Below, piece after piece: positions 24,437-33,589 of a stretch of 64,000 nucleotides of DNA (position 1 is its first letter; each line of letters begins with the position of its first letter). A program made the translations under genes and the position numbers. The stretch lies in contig JAJCKG010000008.1 of assembly GCA_020558355.1 (NCBI GenBank), forward strand, positions 78,738-142,737. Reading direction: 5' to 3'. The notes under the pieces are model-generated. The model did not search any database and had not been told where the DNA came from. It was given only the letters and a program-made list of their open reading frames with translations. This stretch comes from a bacterium 210820-DFI.6.37. Lineage in GTDB: Bacteria > Bacillota > Clostridia > Peptostreptococcales > Anaerovoracaceae.

Positions 24437-24742
24437 TCATCGGGTCGAGGACATTATACCACAAAAGAAAATCTTCCACAACAAAACACCCGCGCCAAAC
24501 GCGGCGGCTGAATGGACGCTGATCCGCCCATAAGCGCAGTAGTACAGGAATTGCGCGGTTATAAGCGCGCTGGCCAGCCAGAAAGCCGGTTCCAGTATCC
24601 ACCTGACCCATTTCCCCAGCGCCGCCCGCTGGCAGAGAAAGGAGCAAAGCTGATAAAACAGCATAAAAGCGACTCCCGCTCCGGCCATGACCAGACAATC
24701 AAACGCCTGTGCCCGGATCAGCTCTGTAAGCGCAAGGTTCAT
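24437..24742 (-). CDS. yabQ: Spore cortex biosynthesis protein YabQ
   Basis: A small polytopic membrane protein (101 residues, about three helices) needed for spore cortex formation and localised to the forespore outer membrane in Bacillus. Conserved features are the FDCLVMAGAGVAFMLFYQL N-terminus and the W-I-L-E-P-A-F-W patch between helices. Its ATG overlaps the yabP stop by 4 bp (ATGA), showing coupling. The call rests on size, topology and position between yabP and divIC as much as on residues. The 62 bp to the DivIC-like gene hold nothing notable. Confidence 0.88.
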   Translation of the reverse strand: MNLALTELIRAQAFDCLVMAGAGVAFMLFYQLCSFLCQRAALGKWVRWILEPAFWLASALITAQFLYYCAYGRISVHSAAAFGAGVLLWKIFFCGIMSSTR

Positions 24743-24999
24743 TTTAGGATCTTCCTGATCAGGCTTTTGTCCGATTTATCCTTTTTCTGTGTATAGGCAA
24801 GGGAATTGATCTCTCCTGTAATAACCGCTTTTCCATCCGCCAGATCCAGCATCTGGATATGCAGGTTTTTCCCCTTGATGATCAGACCCCCGCTGACCAG
24901 ATTGGCCCGGATTTCCTCTTCATCAAAGTTGTCAATATCCGCCACCTCCGTTATGGTGATCCTCTCCCGGTTATCAATTGTGATTATATGATTTTCCAT
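24739..24999 (-). CDS. yabP: Sporulation protein YabP
   Basis: An 86-residue sporulation protein required for cortex assembly. It matches the YabP/YqfC family: HIITIDNRERITITEVADIDNFDEE, then LIIKGKNLHIQMLDLADGKAVITGEI. The ATG at 24999 follows AGGAGGGG; a TTG two codons earlier is less likely. yabP-yabQ-divIC order is conserved in endospore formers and shows that the host sporulates or descends from sporulators. In Bacillus, yabP is transcribed by SigE in the mother cell; I could not find a convincing SigE promoter here. Confidence 0.93.
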   Translation of the reverse strand: MENHIITIDNRERITITEVADIDNFDEEEIRANLVSGGLIIKGKNLHIQMLDLADGKAVITGEINSLAYTQKKDKSDKSLIRKILK

Positions 25000-25232
25000 A
25001 GGCAAACCCCTCCTTATTTAGAAATATATGAATCAGAGGGGGTTTCCAGAACGATGTCCTCAGGATCGCCTCTTATTATAATTGGGAATTGTGTTAATAA
25101 GTTGGAGGATTTCTTACAAAGTTTTTAAAGATGTGGTATATTTTTCTTAAAAGCGCCCGTCGCCGCGGTTTAAATGCGGGTAAGACGGGCTGGGACCCGC
25201 TATTTGGTTTCGCGGGAAAAAATGAAGAAACC

Positions 25233-25265
25233 TTTAATCTGCTTTTAATTTAATCAGGTTATATT
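25233..25265 (+). promoter_or_regulatory. Repeated TTTAATC boxes and -10, regulator operon
   Basis: TTTAATC (25233), TTTAATT (25244) and TTTAATC (25249) lie just upstream of TATATT (25260-25265), the first two 11 bp apart. Direct repeats of this kind near the -35 of an OmpR-type regulator operon usually mean autoregulation. The remainder of the gap 25000-25232 shows only a GC-rich hairpin region at about 25157-25200. Confidence 0.5.
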
Positions 25266-25297
25266 AAGAGCAGAACAAAAGGGGAAGGAGGAAAACG

Positions 25298-25972
25298 ATG
25301 CGTTTACTCATTGCGGAAGATGAAAAACAATTGAATAAAATTTTGACCCAGCAGCTAAAGGACAGCGGCTATACCGTAGATTCCTGTTTTGACGGCGAAG
25401 ACGCGCTGGACCATCTCGCGGCAGCGGATTACGACGGTGTGATCCTGGACATTATGATGCCAAAGGCCGACGGACTGACGGTTCTGAAAACCATCCGGCA
25501 AAAAGGGCTGGAAACACCGGTCCTGTTCCTGACAGCCAAGGACAGCGTAGCGGACCGGGTGGAAGGCCTGGATCTGGGGGCGGATGATTATCTTACAAAG
25601 CCCTTTGCCTTTGAAGAGCTTTTGGCCCGGGTCCGGGTTCTGGTCAGAAAAAAAACAGGAAGCAGAACCAATGTCCACCAGCTGGCCGATCTGTCTTTGG
25701 ACACGCTGAGCCGCCAGGTAAAGCGGGGCGACACTGAGATCCCGCTTTCTTCAAAGGAATTCGCCATTCTGGAATATATGATCATGAACAAAAACGTGGT
25801 GCTGTCCAGAGACACGCTGGAGCGTCATATCTGGAACTATGAATACGAAGGCTCTTCCAATATGGTGGATGTCTATATCCGGTATCTGCGCAAGAAAATC
25901 GATGAAGGCTTTGAACCCAAGCTGATCCACACGGTCAGGGGCGCGGGGTACGTTCTGAAGGTGAAGGAATGA
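25298..25972 (+). CDS. OmpR-family response regulator
   Basis: A DNA-binding response regulator of 224 residues. The receiver domain (1-115) has acidic residues Asp8/Glu9, phospho-acceptor Asp51 (VILDIMMP), Thr79 and Lys101; the C-terminal winged helix has the typical DTLERHIWNYEYEGSSNMVDVYIRYLRKKI and IHTVRGAGYVL. GGAAGGAG precedes the ATG. It overlaps the sensor kinase by 4 bp (ATGA). The likely targets include its own promoter repeats (25233-25255) and the co-encoded PepSY protein. Confidence 0.95.
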   Translation: MRLLIAEDEKQLNKILTQQLKDSGYTVDSCFDGEDALDHLAAADYDGVILDIMMPKADGLTVLKTIRQKGLETPVLFLTAKDSVADRVEGLDLGADDYLTKPFAFEELLARVRVLVRKKTGSRTNVHQLADLSLDTLSRQVKRGDTEIPLSSKEFAILEYMIMNKNVVLSRDTLERHIWNYEYEGSSNMVDVYIRYLRKKIDEGFEPKLIHTVRGAGYVLKVKE

Positions 25973-27381
25973 AACGTTTTTCAATCAAGGTCCGAGTGAC
26001 CATATGGTACGCTTTTTTCCTGACGCTTCTGGTATGTCTGATTTTCGCCTCCCTGATCTATACCAGCAACCGTCTGGTTCAGGGGGATATTCAAGGGGAT
26101 CTGCAGGCGGTGGTAGAGGACAGCCTGGTGGACATTTCCATTGAAAACGGAAGGCTGGAAATCGATGACGATATGGTGAACTACCGGGATGGAATCTATG
26201 TGCTGGTTTATCAGGAGAACAATTTTATTGTTACCGGCGCTCTTCCTTCCGGGATCAATTCAGAAATTCCTTTTATTTCTGATACGGTTCGGAAAATCCG
26301 GGATTCCGGAAAGGAATTTTATGTTTACGATCACCTGATCAGCGAAGAGGATTTTCCCGATGTATGGGTCCGGGGTCTTACCTCCGCAGATCTGACTGCG
26401 TCGGACCCGGCAATCGTCTTTATGATGCGGATGTTTTTCATCCTGCTGCCCGCTTTGATTCTGCTGGCAGCCATTGGAGGATATTCCATTACAAAGCGGG
26501 CGTTTCTTCCGGTATCGCAGATTACCGAAACAGCCGGGCACATTGAGGCCGGGACAGATCTTTCCCAGCGGATCGGTCTGGAATATAAAACGGGATCGAA
26601 GGATGAAATCTATCGCCTTTCCGCTACCTTTGACCGGATGCTGGACCGGCTGGAGCGGTCCTTTGAAGCCGAACGGCAGTTTTCCAACGACGCGTCCCAC
26701 GAGCTGCGGACCCCGCTGTCCGTTATTATGGCGCAGTGTGAATACGCCTTGAAAAAGACCAGCACAGAGGATGAGGCCCGAACCTCTCTGGAGGTGATTC
26801 TGGGGCAGTCGAAAAAGATGTCCGCCCTGATCAGTCAGCTTCTGACTCTTGCCCGGGCGGACCAGGGGACCTTTCGGCTGGAGCTGGAAGAGCTCAATGT
26901 AAGCGAGGTCACCCGAATGGTGGCTCTGGAGCAGGAAGCCTTTGCCGCGGAGCGGGGCATCGAGCTCCAGCAGGATATTGAGCCCGACCTTTACGCGAAG
27001 GTGGACGAGTCCCTGTTCATGCGGCTGTGGATCAATTTGATTTCCAACAGCGTAAAATACGGAAAAGATGGCGGCTTTGTCCGGGTCGTTCTGAAAGCCG
27101 GTGACGGGCTTTTGACCGGTCAGGTCATCGATGACGGCATCGGAATTCCGGGGGACGCGCTTTTGAAAATCTGGGACCGCTTTTATCAGGTAAACCCGTC
27201 CAGAAGCGACGGAAACAGCGCCGGACTGGGGCTTTCCATGGTAAAGTGGATCGTTACCGCTCACCACGGTCAGATTACGGCAGACAGCGCTGTGGGTCAG
27301 GGAACAAGGTTTACCTTCACCCTGCCATTAAATAATGAAAAGGAGATTAACGATTATGAAAGAGAAAGTATTGAAGAATAA
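25969..27381 (+). CDS. Sensor histidine kinase
   Basis: A membrane sensor of 470 residues. A first helix (about 12-31), an extracytoplasmic domain of about 118 residues with no family I can name, a second helix (about 150-170), HAMP, a DHp domain with phospho-acceptor His244 in SHELRTPL, and a HATPase domain with the N-box NLISNSVKYG, the DDGIGIP and GLGLSMVK boxes. It is the partner of the preceding response regulator. Its end overlaps the start of the PepSY gene by 26 bp, so all three are co-translated. The signal is unknown; PepSY partners suggest an envelope or peptide-related cue. Confidence 0.94.
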   Translation: MKRFSIKVRVTIWYAFFLTLLVCLIFASLIYTSNRLVQGDIQGDLQAVVEDSLVDISIENGRLEIDDDMVNYRDGIYVLVYQENNFIVTGALPSGINSEIPFISDTVRKIRDSGKEFYVYDHLISEEDFPDVWVRGLTSADLTASDPAIVFMMRMFFILLPALILLAAIGGYSITKRAFLPVSQITETAGHIEAGTDLSQRIGLEYKTGSKDEIYRLSATFDRMLDRLERSFEAERQFSNDASHELRTPLSVIMAQCEYALKKTSTEDEARTSLEVILGQSKKMSALISQLLTLARADQGTFRLELEELNVSEVTRMVALEQEAFAAERGIELQQDIEPDLYAKVDESLFMRLWINLISNSVKYGKDGGFVRVVLKAGDGLLTGQVIDDGIGIPGDALLKIWDRFYQVNPSRSDGNSAGLGLSMVKWIVTAHHGQITADSAVGQGTRFTFTLPLNNEKEINDYERESIEE

Positions 27382-28006
27382 AACACTGGTTATTGTTGTC
27401 GCGGCAATTGTACTGGCAGGCATCGGCTTTGCCGCCGGTATGGCAGTAAAAACCTCTCTTGCTGAAAACAGCGGAGATTACATCGGAGCGGAACGGGCCA
27501 AGAGCATCGCTCTGGAAAACGTAGGGGTCTCTTCCTCAAAAGCGACCTTTACGAAAGTGGAGGTTGATCCTTCTGAGCACCCGGCTGTATATGATATCGA
27601 ATTCTATACCGCTTCCAATGAATACGACTTTGAGATCAACGCTTTTACAGGCGAAATTCTGGAAAAGAGCAGCGAAGCGTTCCAGACTCTGCCATCCGCG
27701 GAGGAATCGTCTCAGCCGGAAACATCAGCTCAGACTTCCCCTCAGCCGTCTGACAGCGCGGTCCAGACGAAAAATAATTCTGGTTCCTCCAATTCCGACT
27801 ACATCGGCATTGACAAGGCAAAGAGCATCGCTCTGAAGCACGCCGGACTTTCCAACGTAACCTTTACAAAGACAAAGCTGGATTCCGATGACGGAGTAAA
27901 GACCTATGAGATCGAATTTATTTCCGACAACTGGGAATACGAATACGAAATCAACGCTTATACCGGCGCGATCATGGATTATGGAAGTGAAAGAATCGAT
28001 CACTAA
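27356..28006 (+). CDS. Membrane-anchored protein with two PepSY domains
   Basis: A 216-residue extracytoplasmic protein with a basic start, one N-terminal signal/anchor helix (about 10-30) and two PepSY-like repeats (about 40-100 and 149-212), each beginning DYIG-[AI]-[ED]-[RK]-AKSIAL and ending in a FE/YE-INA-x-TG segment. A Ser/Gln/Thr-rich linker (about 105-147) joins them. AAGGAG is upstream of the ATG inside the kinase gene. PepSY domains often inhibit proteases or sense periplasmic state; here a role in tuning the kinase is plausible but unproven. Confidence 0.88.
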   Translation: MKEKVLKNKTLVIVVAAIVLAGIGFAAGMAVKTSLAENSGDYIGAERAKSIALENVGVSSSKATFTKVEVDPSEHPAVYDIEFYTASNEYDFEINAFTGEILEKSSEAFQTLPSAEESSQPETSAQTSPQPSDSAVQTKNNSGSSNSDYIGIDKAKSIALKHAGLSNVTFTKTKLDSDDGVKTYEIEFISDNWEYEYEINAYTGAIMDYGSERIDH

Positions 28007-28027
28007 AGGGCAGCTCCGCTGCCCTTT
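28005..28027 (+). terminator. Hairpin at end of PepSY gene
   Basis: AAAGGGCAGC-TCC-GCTGCCCTTT, a perfect 10-bp stem overlapping the stop codon. No T-tract beyond the stem's own TTT, so moderate confidence. Confidence 0.55.
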
Positions 28028-28143
28028 GGCGTTCCGGTCCTTTCGTAAAAAAATTTCCGTTTTATTGGTAATTTTCTGTTTTCTTTTTCCCTCTGAGGGT
28101 ATAGGATAGGTATATGGGAAATACTAATCTGGGAGGTTGATTT

Positions 28144-30681
28144 ATGAAAACACTGAAACTACAGGAAGGTCTTTACTGGACCGGAATCCTTGATCCGCAG
28201 CTCCGCGTATTCGATATTATTATGAACACAGAATACGGGACTACTTACAACTCGTATCTGATCAAGGGCTCAGAAAAAACAGCGCTCTTTGAAACAGCCA
28301 AGGCAAAGTTCATGGACGAATATCTTGACAAGCTCACGTCCCTGATTGACGTTAAAGATATCGACTATATCATTGTAGATCACACAGAGCCGGATCACGC
28401 CGGATCCGCGGAAAAGCTCATCCAGCTGAACCCGGCTATCAAGCTGGTGGGAACAGCTACTGCCATCAGCTTTATGAAGGAGATCTGCAATACCGAATTC
28501 GCTTCCATTATCGTAAAGGAAGGAGACTGTCTGTCTCTGGGCGACAAAACGCTGCGTTTCATCGCCGCGCCGAACCTGCACTGGCCTGACTCTATGTACA
28601 CTTATGTAGAAGAGGATAAGGTTCTCTTCACCTGCGACTCTTTCGGCGCTCACTACAGTCTGGACCAGGTTCTCAGCTCCAAAATTACGGATCAGGAAGC
28701 TTACATGAGCGCGCTTCGCTATTATTATGACAATATTATCGGCCCGTTCAAGCCGTATGTACTTAAAGCCATCGATAAGATCGCGGATCTTGACATCGAT
28801 ATGGTATGTCCTGGCCACGGCCCTGTCCTGGACGATGATCCGTGGAAAATCATCAACATCTACAAGGACTGGTCCACAGAAGTCAATCCTAACACAAAGA
28901 AAACCGTAGTGATTCCTTATGTAGCGGCTTACGGCTACACCGAGATCCTCGCGAACAAAATCACGGAAGGGATCAAAGCCAGCGGCGATATCGAAGTAAA
29001 GCTCTTTGATATGGTCACTTCCGATCAGGCGGAGGTTCTGGGAGAAATCTACTGGGCAGACGGTATCCTCTTAGGAACGCCGACCATCCTGGGTGAAGCG
29101 CTGAAACCGATCTGGGATCTGACGACTTCTATCTTCCCTGTGCTCCACGGCGGAAAGATCGCGTCCGCTTTCGGCTCCTACGGATGGAGCGGTGAAGGCG
29201 TTCCTCACATCATGCAGCGGCTTGTACAGCTTCGCATGAAGGTATTCGGCGAAGGTCTGAGAGTTCGCTTCAAGCCTTCTGAAAAGCAGCTGGCGGAAGC
29301 CTATGAGTTCGGTTATAACTTCGGCCGTTCCGTGCTGGAAGGCTCTATTGTGGAACCGGAAGCCGCCCCTGCCGGAAAGCGCAGCTGGAAGTGTCTGGTC
29401 TGCGGCGAAATCATCGAAGGGCCAAATCCTCCGGAAAGCTGTCCAATCTGCGGCGTAGGTCCGGAACAATTCGTGGAGGTTACTACCCAGGAAGTAACTT
29501 ATTCTTCTCTTGCTGAAGATAAGATCATTGTGGTAGGAAGCGGTATCGCGGGACTTTCCGCTTGTGAAGCCATCCGCAAAAGAAACAAGGTATGCTCCAT
29601 TGAAATGATCTCCAATGAAAGCGTATTCTGCTACAACCGTCCAATGCTGACAAAAGGCATCCTGTCTGAATTCGACGCGCTGAATTTCTTCACAAAGCAG
29701 CTGGATTGGTATGAAGAAAATAAGATTACGCTGACACTGGATACAGAAGTGACCGCCATCGATACAGCCGCGAAGGAACTGACCCTTTCCAGCGGTGAAA
29801 AACGCGGCTATGACAAGCTGATTCTGGCAACCGGAGCGGAATGTAATGTTCCGCCGATCCCAGGTTCCGATTCAAAGAATGTATATACCATCCGCAAGCT
29901 GGCTGACGCCAATACCATTCGTGAAAAGATCGATTCTGTAACCGATATCGCTCTGATCGGCGGCGGCGTTTTAGGTCTGGAAGCGGCGTGGGAATTCCGC
30001 AGAGCCGGAAAGAATGTAACAGTTCTGGAGGTTTCCGACGCTCTCATGAAGAATCAGCTGGACCCGCGGGCTTCTCAGCTCTTGAAGGAAGCCGCTGAAA
30101 AGTCCGGTATTACCGTTCTGACAGAAATCAAAATCCAACAGATCACAGAATCCGGCGTGGAGCTGGCAGACGGAACTAAGATTTCGGGACAGATGGTCAT
30201 CATCTCCGCAGGCGTAAAACCGAATGCGGCCGTCGCGGTAGCTGCCGGAATCGACGGCGACCGCTGGATCAATGTGAACAACAAAATGGAAACCAGCGCG
30301 GACGGCGTCTATGCCGCGGGTGACGTGGCAATGTGCAACGGCGTAAGCGTCGGAATCTGGAATCAGGGCCTGGAAATGGGTAAAGTTGCCGGCGCGAACG
30401 CGGCTGGCGATGATATCGCTTACAAGGCTGTTACTCCATCCAACGCCTATAGCGGTATGGGTATTGAGCTCTTTGCCATCGGCGACAACGGCAAGAAGGC
30501 GGATCTTAACTATAAGGCCATCGAGCTGGCTGATCCGGCAAAAGGCGTTTATAAAAAGCTGTACTTTGTCAACAACCGCTTTACAGGCGGGATCCTCATG
30601 GGCGATGTAAGCCAGTCCGCGAAGCTGCTGACAGGCTACGAAAAGCAGCTGAAGCTGGAAGAGATGATGGATGTGCTGTAA
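28144..30681 (+). CDS. Flavodiiron-rubredoxin-NADH reductase fusion
   Basis: An 845-residue three-part enzyme that should reduce O2 (or NO) with NAD(P)H in one chain. The N-terminal metallo-beta-lactamase-type diiron domain carries H80-x-E82-x-D84-H85, His146, Asp165 and His225. A flavodoxin FMN domain spans about 253-400. A rubredoxin-type Fe(Cys)4 site has Cys417, Cys420, Cys433 and Cys436. From about 458 an FAD/NAD(P) rubredoxin reductase begins with VVGSGIAG and contains IGGGVLGLEAAW. Separate proteins in many anaerobes, they are fused here. GGGAGG precedes the ATG and a terminator follows, so it is monocistronic. Likely an oxygen-defence enzyme. Confidence 0.95.
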   Translation: MKTLKLQEGLYWTGILDPQLRVFDIIMNTEYGTTYNSYLIKGSEKTALFETAKAKFMDEYLDKLTSLIDVKDIDYIIVDHTEPDHAGSAEKLIQLNPAIKLVGTATAISFMKEICNTEFASIIVKEGDCLSLGDKTLRFIAAPNLHWPDSMYTYVEEDKVLFTCDSFGAHYSLDQVLSSKITDQEAYMSALRYYYDNIIGPFKPYVLKAIDKIADLDIDMVCPGHGPVLDDDPWKIINIYKDWSTEVNPNTKKTVVIPYVAAYGYTEILANKITEGIKASGDIEVKLFDMVTSDQAEVLGEIYWADGILLGTPTILGEALKPIWDLTTSIFPVLHGGKIASAFGSYGWSGEGVPHIMQRLVQLRMKVFGEGLRVRFKPSEKQLAEAYEFGYNFGRSVLEGSIVEPEAAPAGKRSWKCLVCGEIIEGPNPPESCPICGVGPEQFVEVTTQEVTYSSLAEDKIIVVGSGIAGLSACEAIRKRNKVCSIEMISNESVFCYNRPMLTKGILSEFDALNFFTKQLDWYEENKITLTLDTEVTAIDTAAKELTLSSGEKRGYDKLILATGAECNVPPIPGSDSKNVYTIRKLADANTIREKIDSVTDIALIGGGVLGLEAAWEFRRAGKNVTVLEVSDALMKNQLDPRASQLLKEAAEKSGITVLTEIKIQQITESGVELADGTKISGQMVIISAGVKPNAAVAVAAGIDGDRWINVNNKMETSADGVYAAGDVAMCNGVSVGIWNQGLEMGKVAGANAAGDDIAYKAVTPSNAYSGMGIELFAIGDNGKKADLNYKAIELADPAKGVYKKLYFVNNRFTGGILMGDVSQSAKLLTGYEKQLKLEEMMDVL

Positions 30682-30706
30682 AGCGCTGTATTTCTCAGAC
30701 TTTAAG

Positions 30707-30735
30707 GGAACCGGTTAAGTCCGGTTCCTTTTTTG
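30707..30735 (+). terminator. Terminator after flavodiiron fusion
   Basis: GGAACCGG-TTAAGT-CCGGTTCC followed by a run of seven T's. A textbook intrinsic terminator. Confidence 0.92.
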
Positions 30736-30776
30736 CTTGCCTAAAAAGGGCTAAAAAACAGAACATTCATGAATCC

Positions 30777-30805
30777 TTGCGGCGCCCCACGGCCTTTGTT
30801 ATAAT
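30777..30805 (+). promoter_or_regulatory. Promoter of codBA
   Basis: TTGCGG (30777-30782), 17-bp spacer, TATAAT (30800-30805). The predicted start near 30812 lies within the palindrome at 30809-30826. Confidence 0.7.
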
Positions 30806-30808
30806 ATT

Positions 30809-30826
30809 TATGAAAATATTTTCATA
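30809..30826. promoter_or_regulatory. 18-bp palindrome at codBA start site
   Basis: TATGAAAATATTTTCATA is perfectly self-complementary and begins 3 bp after the -10 box, an ideal place for a repressor. The regulator is unknown. Confidence 0.55.
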
Positions 30827-30911
30827 ATCACTATTTTTTTCAAAGAGTGCAAGCTGTTTATTGGAAGCTTTACCAAGGAAGCGAAAACGGCTTTTTACTA
30901 AGGAGGACACT

Positions 30912-32156
30912 ATGAAAGAGGATAGAAAAGAAACCAGGCCTGCCGCGGCAGACGCGGATTATTCGCTGGAAGCTGTTCCCGAAACCGCCCGTAAAGGATT
31001 TCGGAGCATGTTCTTTGTCATGCTGGGATTTACATTCTTCTCGGCCAGCATGAGTGTAGGCGCGAAGCTGGGCAACGGCCTGGATTTATCGGGATTTATC
31101 GGAGCGTGTGTAATTGGCGGCCTTATTTTATCCGTATACTGCGGGCTGCTGGCGTACATAGGAGCGGATACCGGACTGAACATGGACTTGTTGTGCAGAC
31201 AGACCTTCGGAGCCAGGGGTTCTTATTTATCCTCCTTCGTTCTGGGATTTACTCAGATCGGCTGGTTTGGCGTTGGCGTGGCCATGTTCTCTATCCCCAC
31301 CGCAGAGCTTTTAGGAATCAACGAATGGATCATCACCATCGCCGCGGGCCTGCTCATGACAGCGACCGCCGCTACTGGAATGAAAGCTCTGGAAGTAGTA
31401 AGCACCATATCCGTTCCATTGATCGTGATTCTGGGCGTTTATTCCATGGTCACCGCTGCCGCTGACGGCGGAGGCATCGTGGCCGTTTTCAGTCAGTCCG
31501 CTGGAAAAATCACTCTGTTTACTGGAATCGGATATGTAATCGGCTCTTTTATTTCCGGAGGAACCGCCACACCAAACTTTATCCGTTTTGCAAAAAACAG
31601 AAAGGTCGCGGTATGGACCACTGTAATCGCGTTCTTTCTGGGCAACACGCTCATGTTCTGTTTCGGCGCGGTCGGAGGAGCCTTTACTGGCGCGGACGAT
31701 ATCTTTTATGTCATGATTGCGCAGGGACTTGCCATTCCGGCTATTATTGTCTTAGGCGCGAATATCTGGACCACCAATAATAACGCGCTTTATACCGGCG
31801 GCCTTGCCATCTCCAATATTGTGAAGGTGCGTATGAAAATAACCACCTGGATCGCGGGGATCGTAGGAACCGCGCTGGCCATATGGCTCTACTGGAACTT
31901 TGTAGGCTGGCTCAATATCCTGAACTGCGCACTGCCTCCAATCGGAGTGATCGTCATACTGGATTATTTTAAAAACCGCAGCAAATTCAACGGAACCCAC
32001 AAGCCGGTGGATGTAAACTGGTTTAATATAGGCGGTATCGTAATCGGAGCCGTCTGCGCGAATTTGATCCACTGGGGCATTTCGGCAGTCAACGCGATGG
32101 TCATCGCGGCTGTCTGCTATTTTATCGGAGAACTGTTTAACAAAAAGGAGGCGTAA
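30912..32156 (+). CDS. codB: Cytosine permease
   Basis: A nucleobase:cation symporter-1 family permease of 414 residues with about twelve helices. Characteristic segments are the N-terminal cytoplasmic tail, [19 protein letters not shown] at helix 1, [19 protein letters not shown] before helix 3, and [15 protein letters not shown] near helix 8. The ATG at 30912 has AAGGAGG upstream; a longer frame to 30861 does not. It is followed after 4 bp by the cytosine deaminase gene, so cytosine is the probable substrate; related permeases carry other purines and pyrimidines. Confidence 0.93.
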   Translation: MKEDRKETRPAAADADYSLEAVPETARKGFRSMFFVMLGFTFFSASMSVGAKLGNGLDLSGFIGACVIGGLILSVYCGLLAYIGADTGLNMDLLCRQTFGARGSYLSSFVLGFTQIGWFGVGVAMFSIPTAELLGINEWIITIAAGLLMTATAATGMKALEVVSTISVPLIVILGVYSMVTAAADGGGIVAVFSQSAGKITLFTGIGYVIGSFISGGTATPNFIRFAKNRKVAVWTTVIAFFLGNTLMFCFGAVGGAFTGADDIFYVMIAQGLAIPAIIVLGANIWTTNNNALYTGGLAISNIVKVRMKITTWIAGIVGTALAIWLYWNFVGWLNILNCALPPIGVIVILDYFKNRSKFNGTHKPVDVNWFNIGGIVIGAVCANLIHWGISAVNAMVIAAVCYFIGELFNKKEA

Positions 32157-32160
32157 TTCC

Positions 32161-33396
32161 ATGTTATTTAAAAACGCGAGCATTGAAAATTCAGCGGAGA
32201 CCTCTGATATCAGAGTGACCAACGGCAAATTCGAAACCATTGCCCCAGGCCTGAGTCCGGTTCCGGGCGAGGAAGTGATGGACTGCGAAGGAAGGCTGGT
32301 CCTGCCGCCTTTTGTCGAGTCCCATGTTCATTTAGATACCTGCCTGACAGCCGGGCAGCCCAGATGGAATATGAGCGGCACCCTCTTTGAGGGGATCGAG
32401 CGCTGGGAAGAACGGAAAGAATTTCTGACAAAAGAAGATGTGAAAAAACGGGTCAACCAGGTGATCCGCATACAGGCGGCCAATGGGATTCAGCATATCC
32501 GCACTCATGTGGATATCAATGATCCAAAACTGACCGCGCTGGAAGCCATCCTTGAACTTCGCGAGGAAGTAAAGGACTTTATCCAGATCCAGATCGTCGC
32601 TTTTCCGCAGTACGGCATCCTCAGCTATCCCAAAGGGAAGGAGCTGCTGGAAACGGCCCTGAAAATGGGAGCCGACGCGGCAGGCGCTATCCCCCATTTC
32701 GAATTCACCCGGGAATACTCCGTAGAATCCCTGAACATATGCTTCGACCTGGCGCAGAAATATGACAAGATGATTGATATTCACTGCGATGAAATCGATG
32801 ATGAAGCCTCAAGAGGATTGGAAACGGTAGCGACTCTGGCTTATGAAACTGGAATGAGAGATAAAGTTACAGCCTCTCACACGACGGCTATGCACAGCTA
32901 TAACAACGCCTATGTGATTCGGCTGATGCGGATTCTGAAAATGTCCGGAATAAATTTTGTGGCAAATCCATGTGTCAATGTGCATCTCGGAGGCAGAGCC
33001 GACACCTATCCGAAACGCCGCAGTCTCACGCGGGTCAAAGAGCTGACCGCGGAAGGCTGCAATGTCTCCTTTGGAAACGATGATGTCTTTGATCCATGGA
33101 ATCCTTTAGGCAACGCCGGAATGCGCGATGTTGTCTACATGGGTTTGTTTACCGGACATATGATGGGTTATGAAGAAATACTGGATTCATACAAATTCGT
33201 TACCACCAACGCCGCCCGTACGCTGGGCCTGGGTGACGCGTACGGGATCAAGGAAGGAAACAACGCCAATTTCGTAATAATAGACGCAAAGAATTATTAT
33301 GATGCGTTAAGCTATGACAAGCCGGTAACCGCTTCCTATAAGGAAGGCCGTCTCATTGCGAAAACGGTCCCCGCGGAAAGCAGCGTATTCTTTTAG
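32161..33396 (+). CDS. codA: Cytosine deaminase
   Basis: A metal-dependent amidohydrolase of 411 residues that deaminates cytosine to uracil plus ammonia for pyrimidine salvage. The metal and catalytic motifs are all present: ESHVHLD (His pair), THVDI, IHCDE (metal His and catalytic Glu) and SHTTAM, then NDDVFDPW with the metal Asp. The pattern NDDVFDPW is typical of CodA. It is co-transcribed with codB under the promoter and palindrome at 30777-30826. A weak GGCGGA/TCCGCC stem at about 33460 follows. Confidence 0.95.
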   Translation: MLFKNASIENSAETSDIRVTNGKFETIAPGLSPVPGEEVMDCEGRLVLPPFVESHVHLDTCLTAGQPRWNMSGTLFEGIERWEERKEFLTKEDVKKRVNQVIRIQAANGIQHIRTHVDINDPKLTALEAILELREEVKDFIQIQIVAFPQYGILSYPKGKELLETALKMGADAAGAIPHFEFTREYSVESLNICFDLAQKYDKMIDIHCDEIDDEASRGLETVATLAYETGMRDKVTASHTTAMHSYNNAYVIRLMRILKMSGINFVANPCVNVHLGGRADTYPKRRSLTRVKELTAEGCNVSFGNDDVFDPWNPLGNAGMRDVVYMGLFTGHMMGYEEILDSYKFVTTNAARTLGLGDAYGIKEGNNANFVIIDAKNYYDALSYDKPVTASYKEGRLIAKTVPAESSVFF

Positions 33397-33539
33397 CTGA
33401 TCCCGCGTTCTTCTTCCTTAACAAAAACGGACAGGAAAGGTATTCATAAAAAAGACAGGCGGAATGGCTCCGCCAAACCCATATGGAAATCTCTATGAAT
33501 CGCTGTTCTTTTATAAAAGAAAACGATTTTACATCCTGA

Positions 33540-33568
33540 TTGGCCCACTTCTAAAATGAAGTTATATT
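33540..33568 (+). promoter_or_regulatory. Promoter with inverted repeat in spacer
   Basis: TTGGCC (33540-33545), 17-bp spacer, TATATT (33563-33568). Inside the spacer ACTTC-N6-GAAGT (33547-33562) forms an inverted repeat, a candidate operator for the hydratase/flavoenzyme operon. The rest of the 193-bp gap shows only the weak stem near 33460 and an AT-rich CTTTTATAAAAG. Confidence 0.5.
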
Positions 33569-33589
33569 TATACTCAAAGGAGGCCAATT

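Noticed and set aside
24384..24698. Alternative minus-strand frame over yabQ
   Set aside because: yabQ in the other frame has the right size, membrane topology and the ATGA coupling to yabP.
25157..25200. GC-rich inverted segments upstream of the response regulator considered as a riboswitch
   Set aside because: I could not match them to any known aptamer and the T-tract needed for termination is missing.
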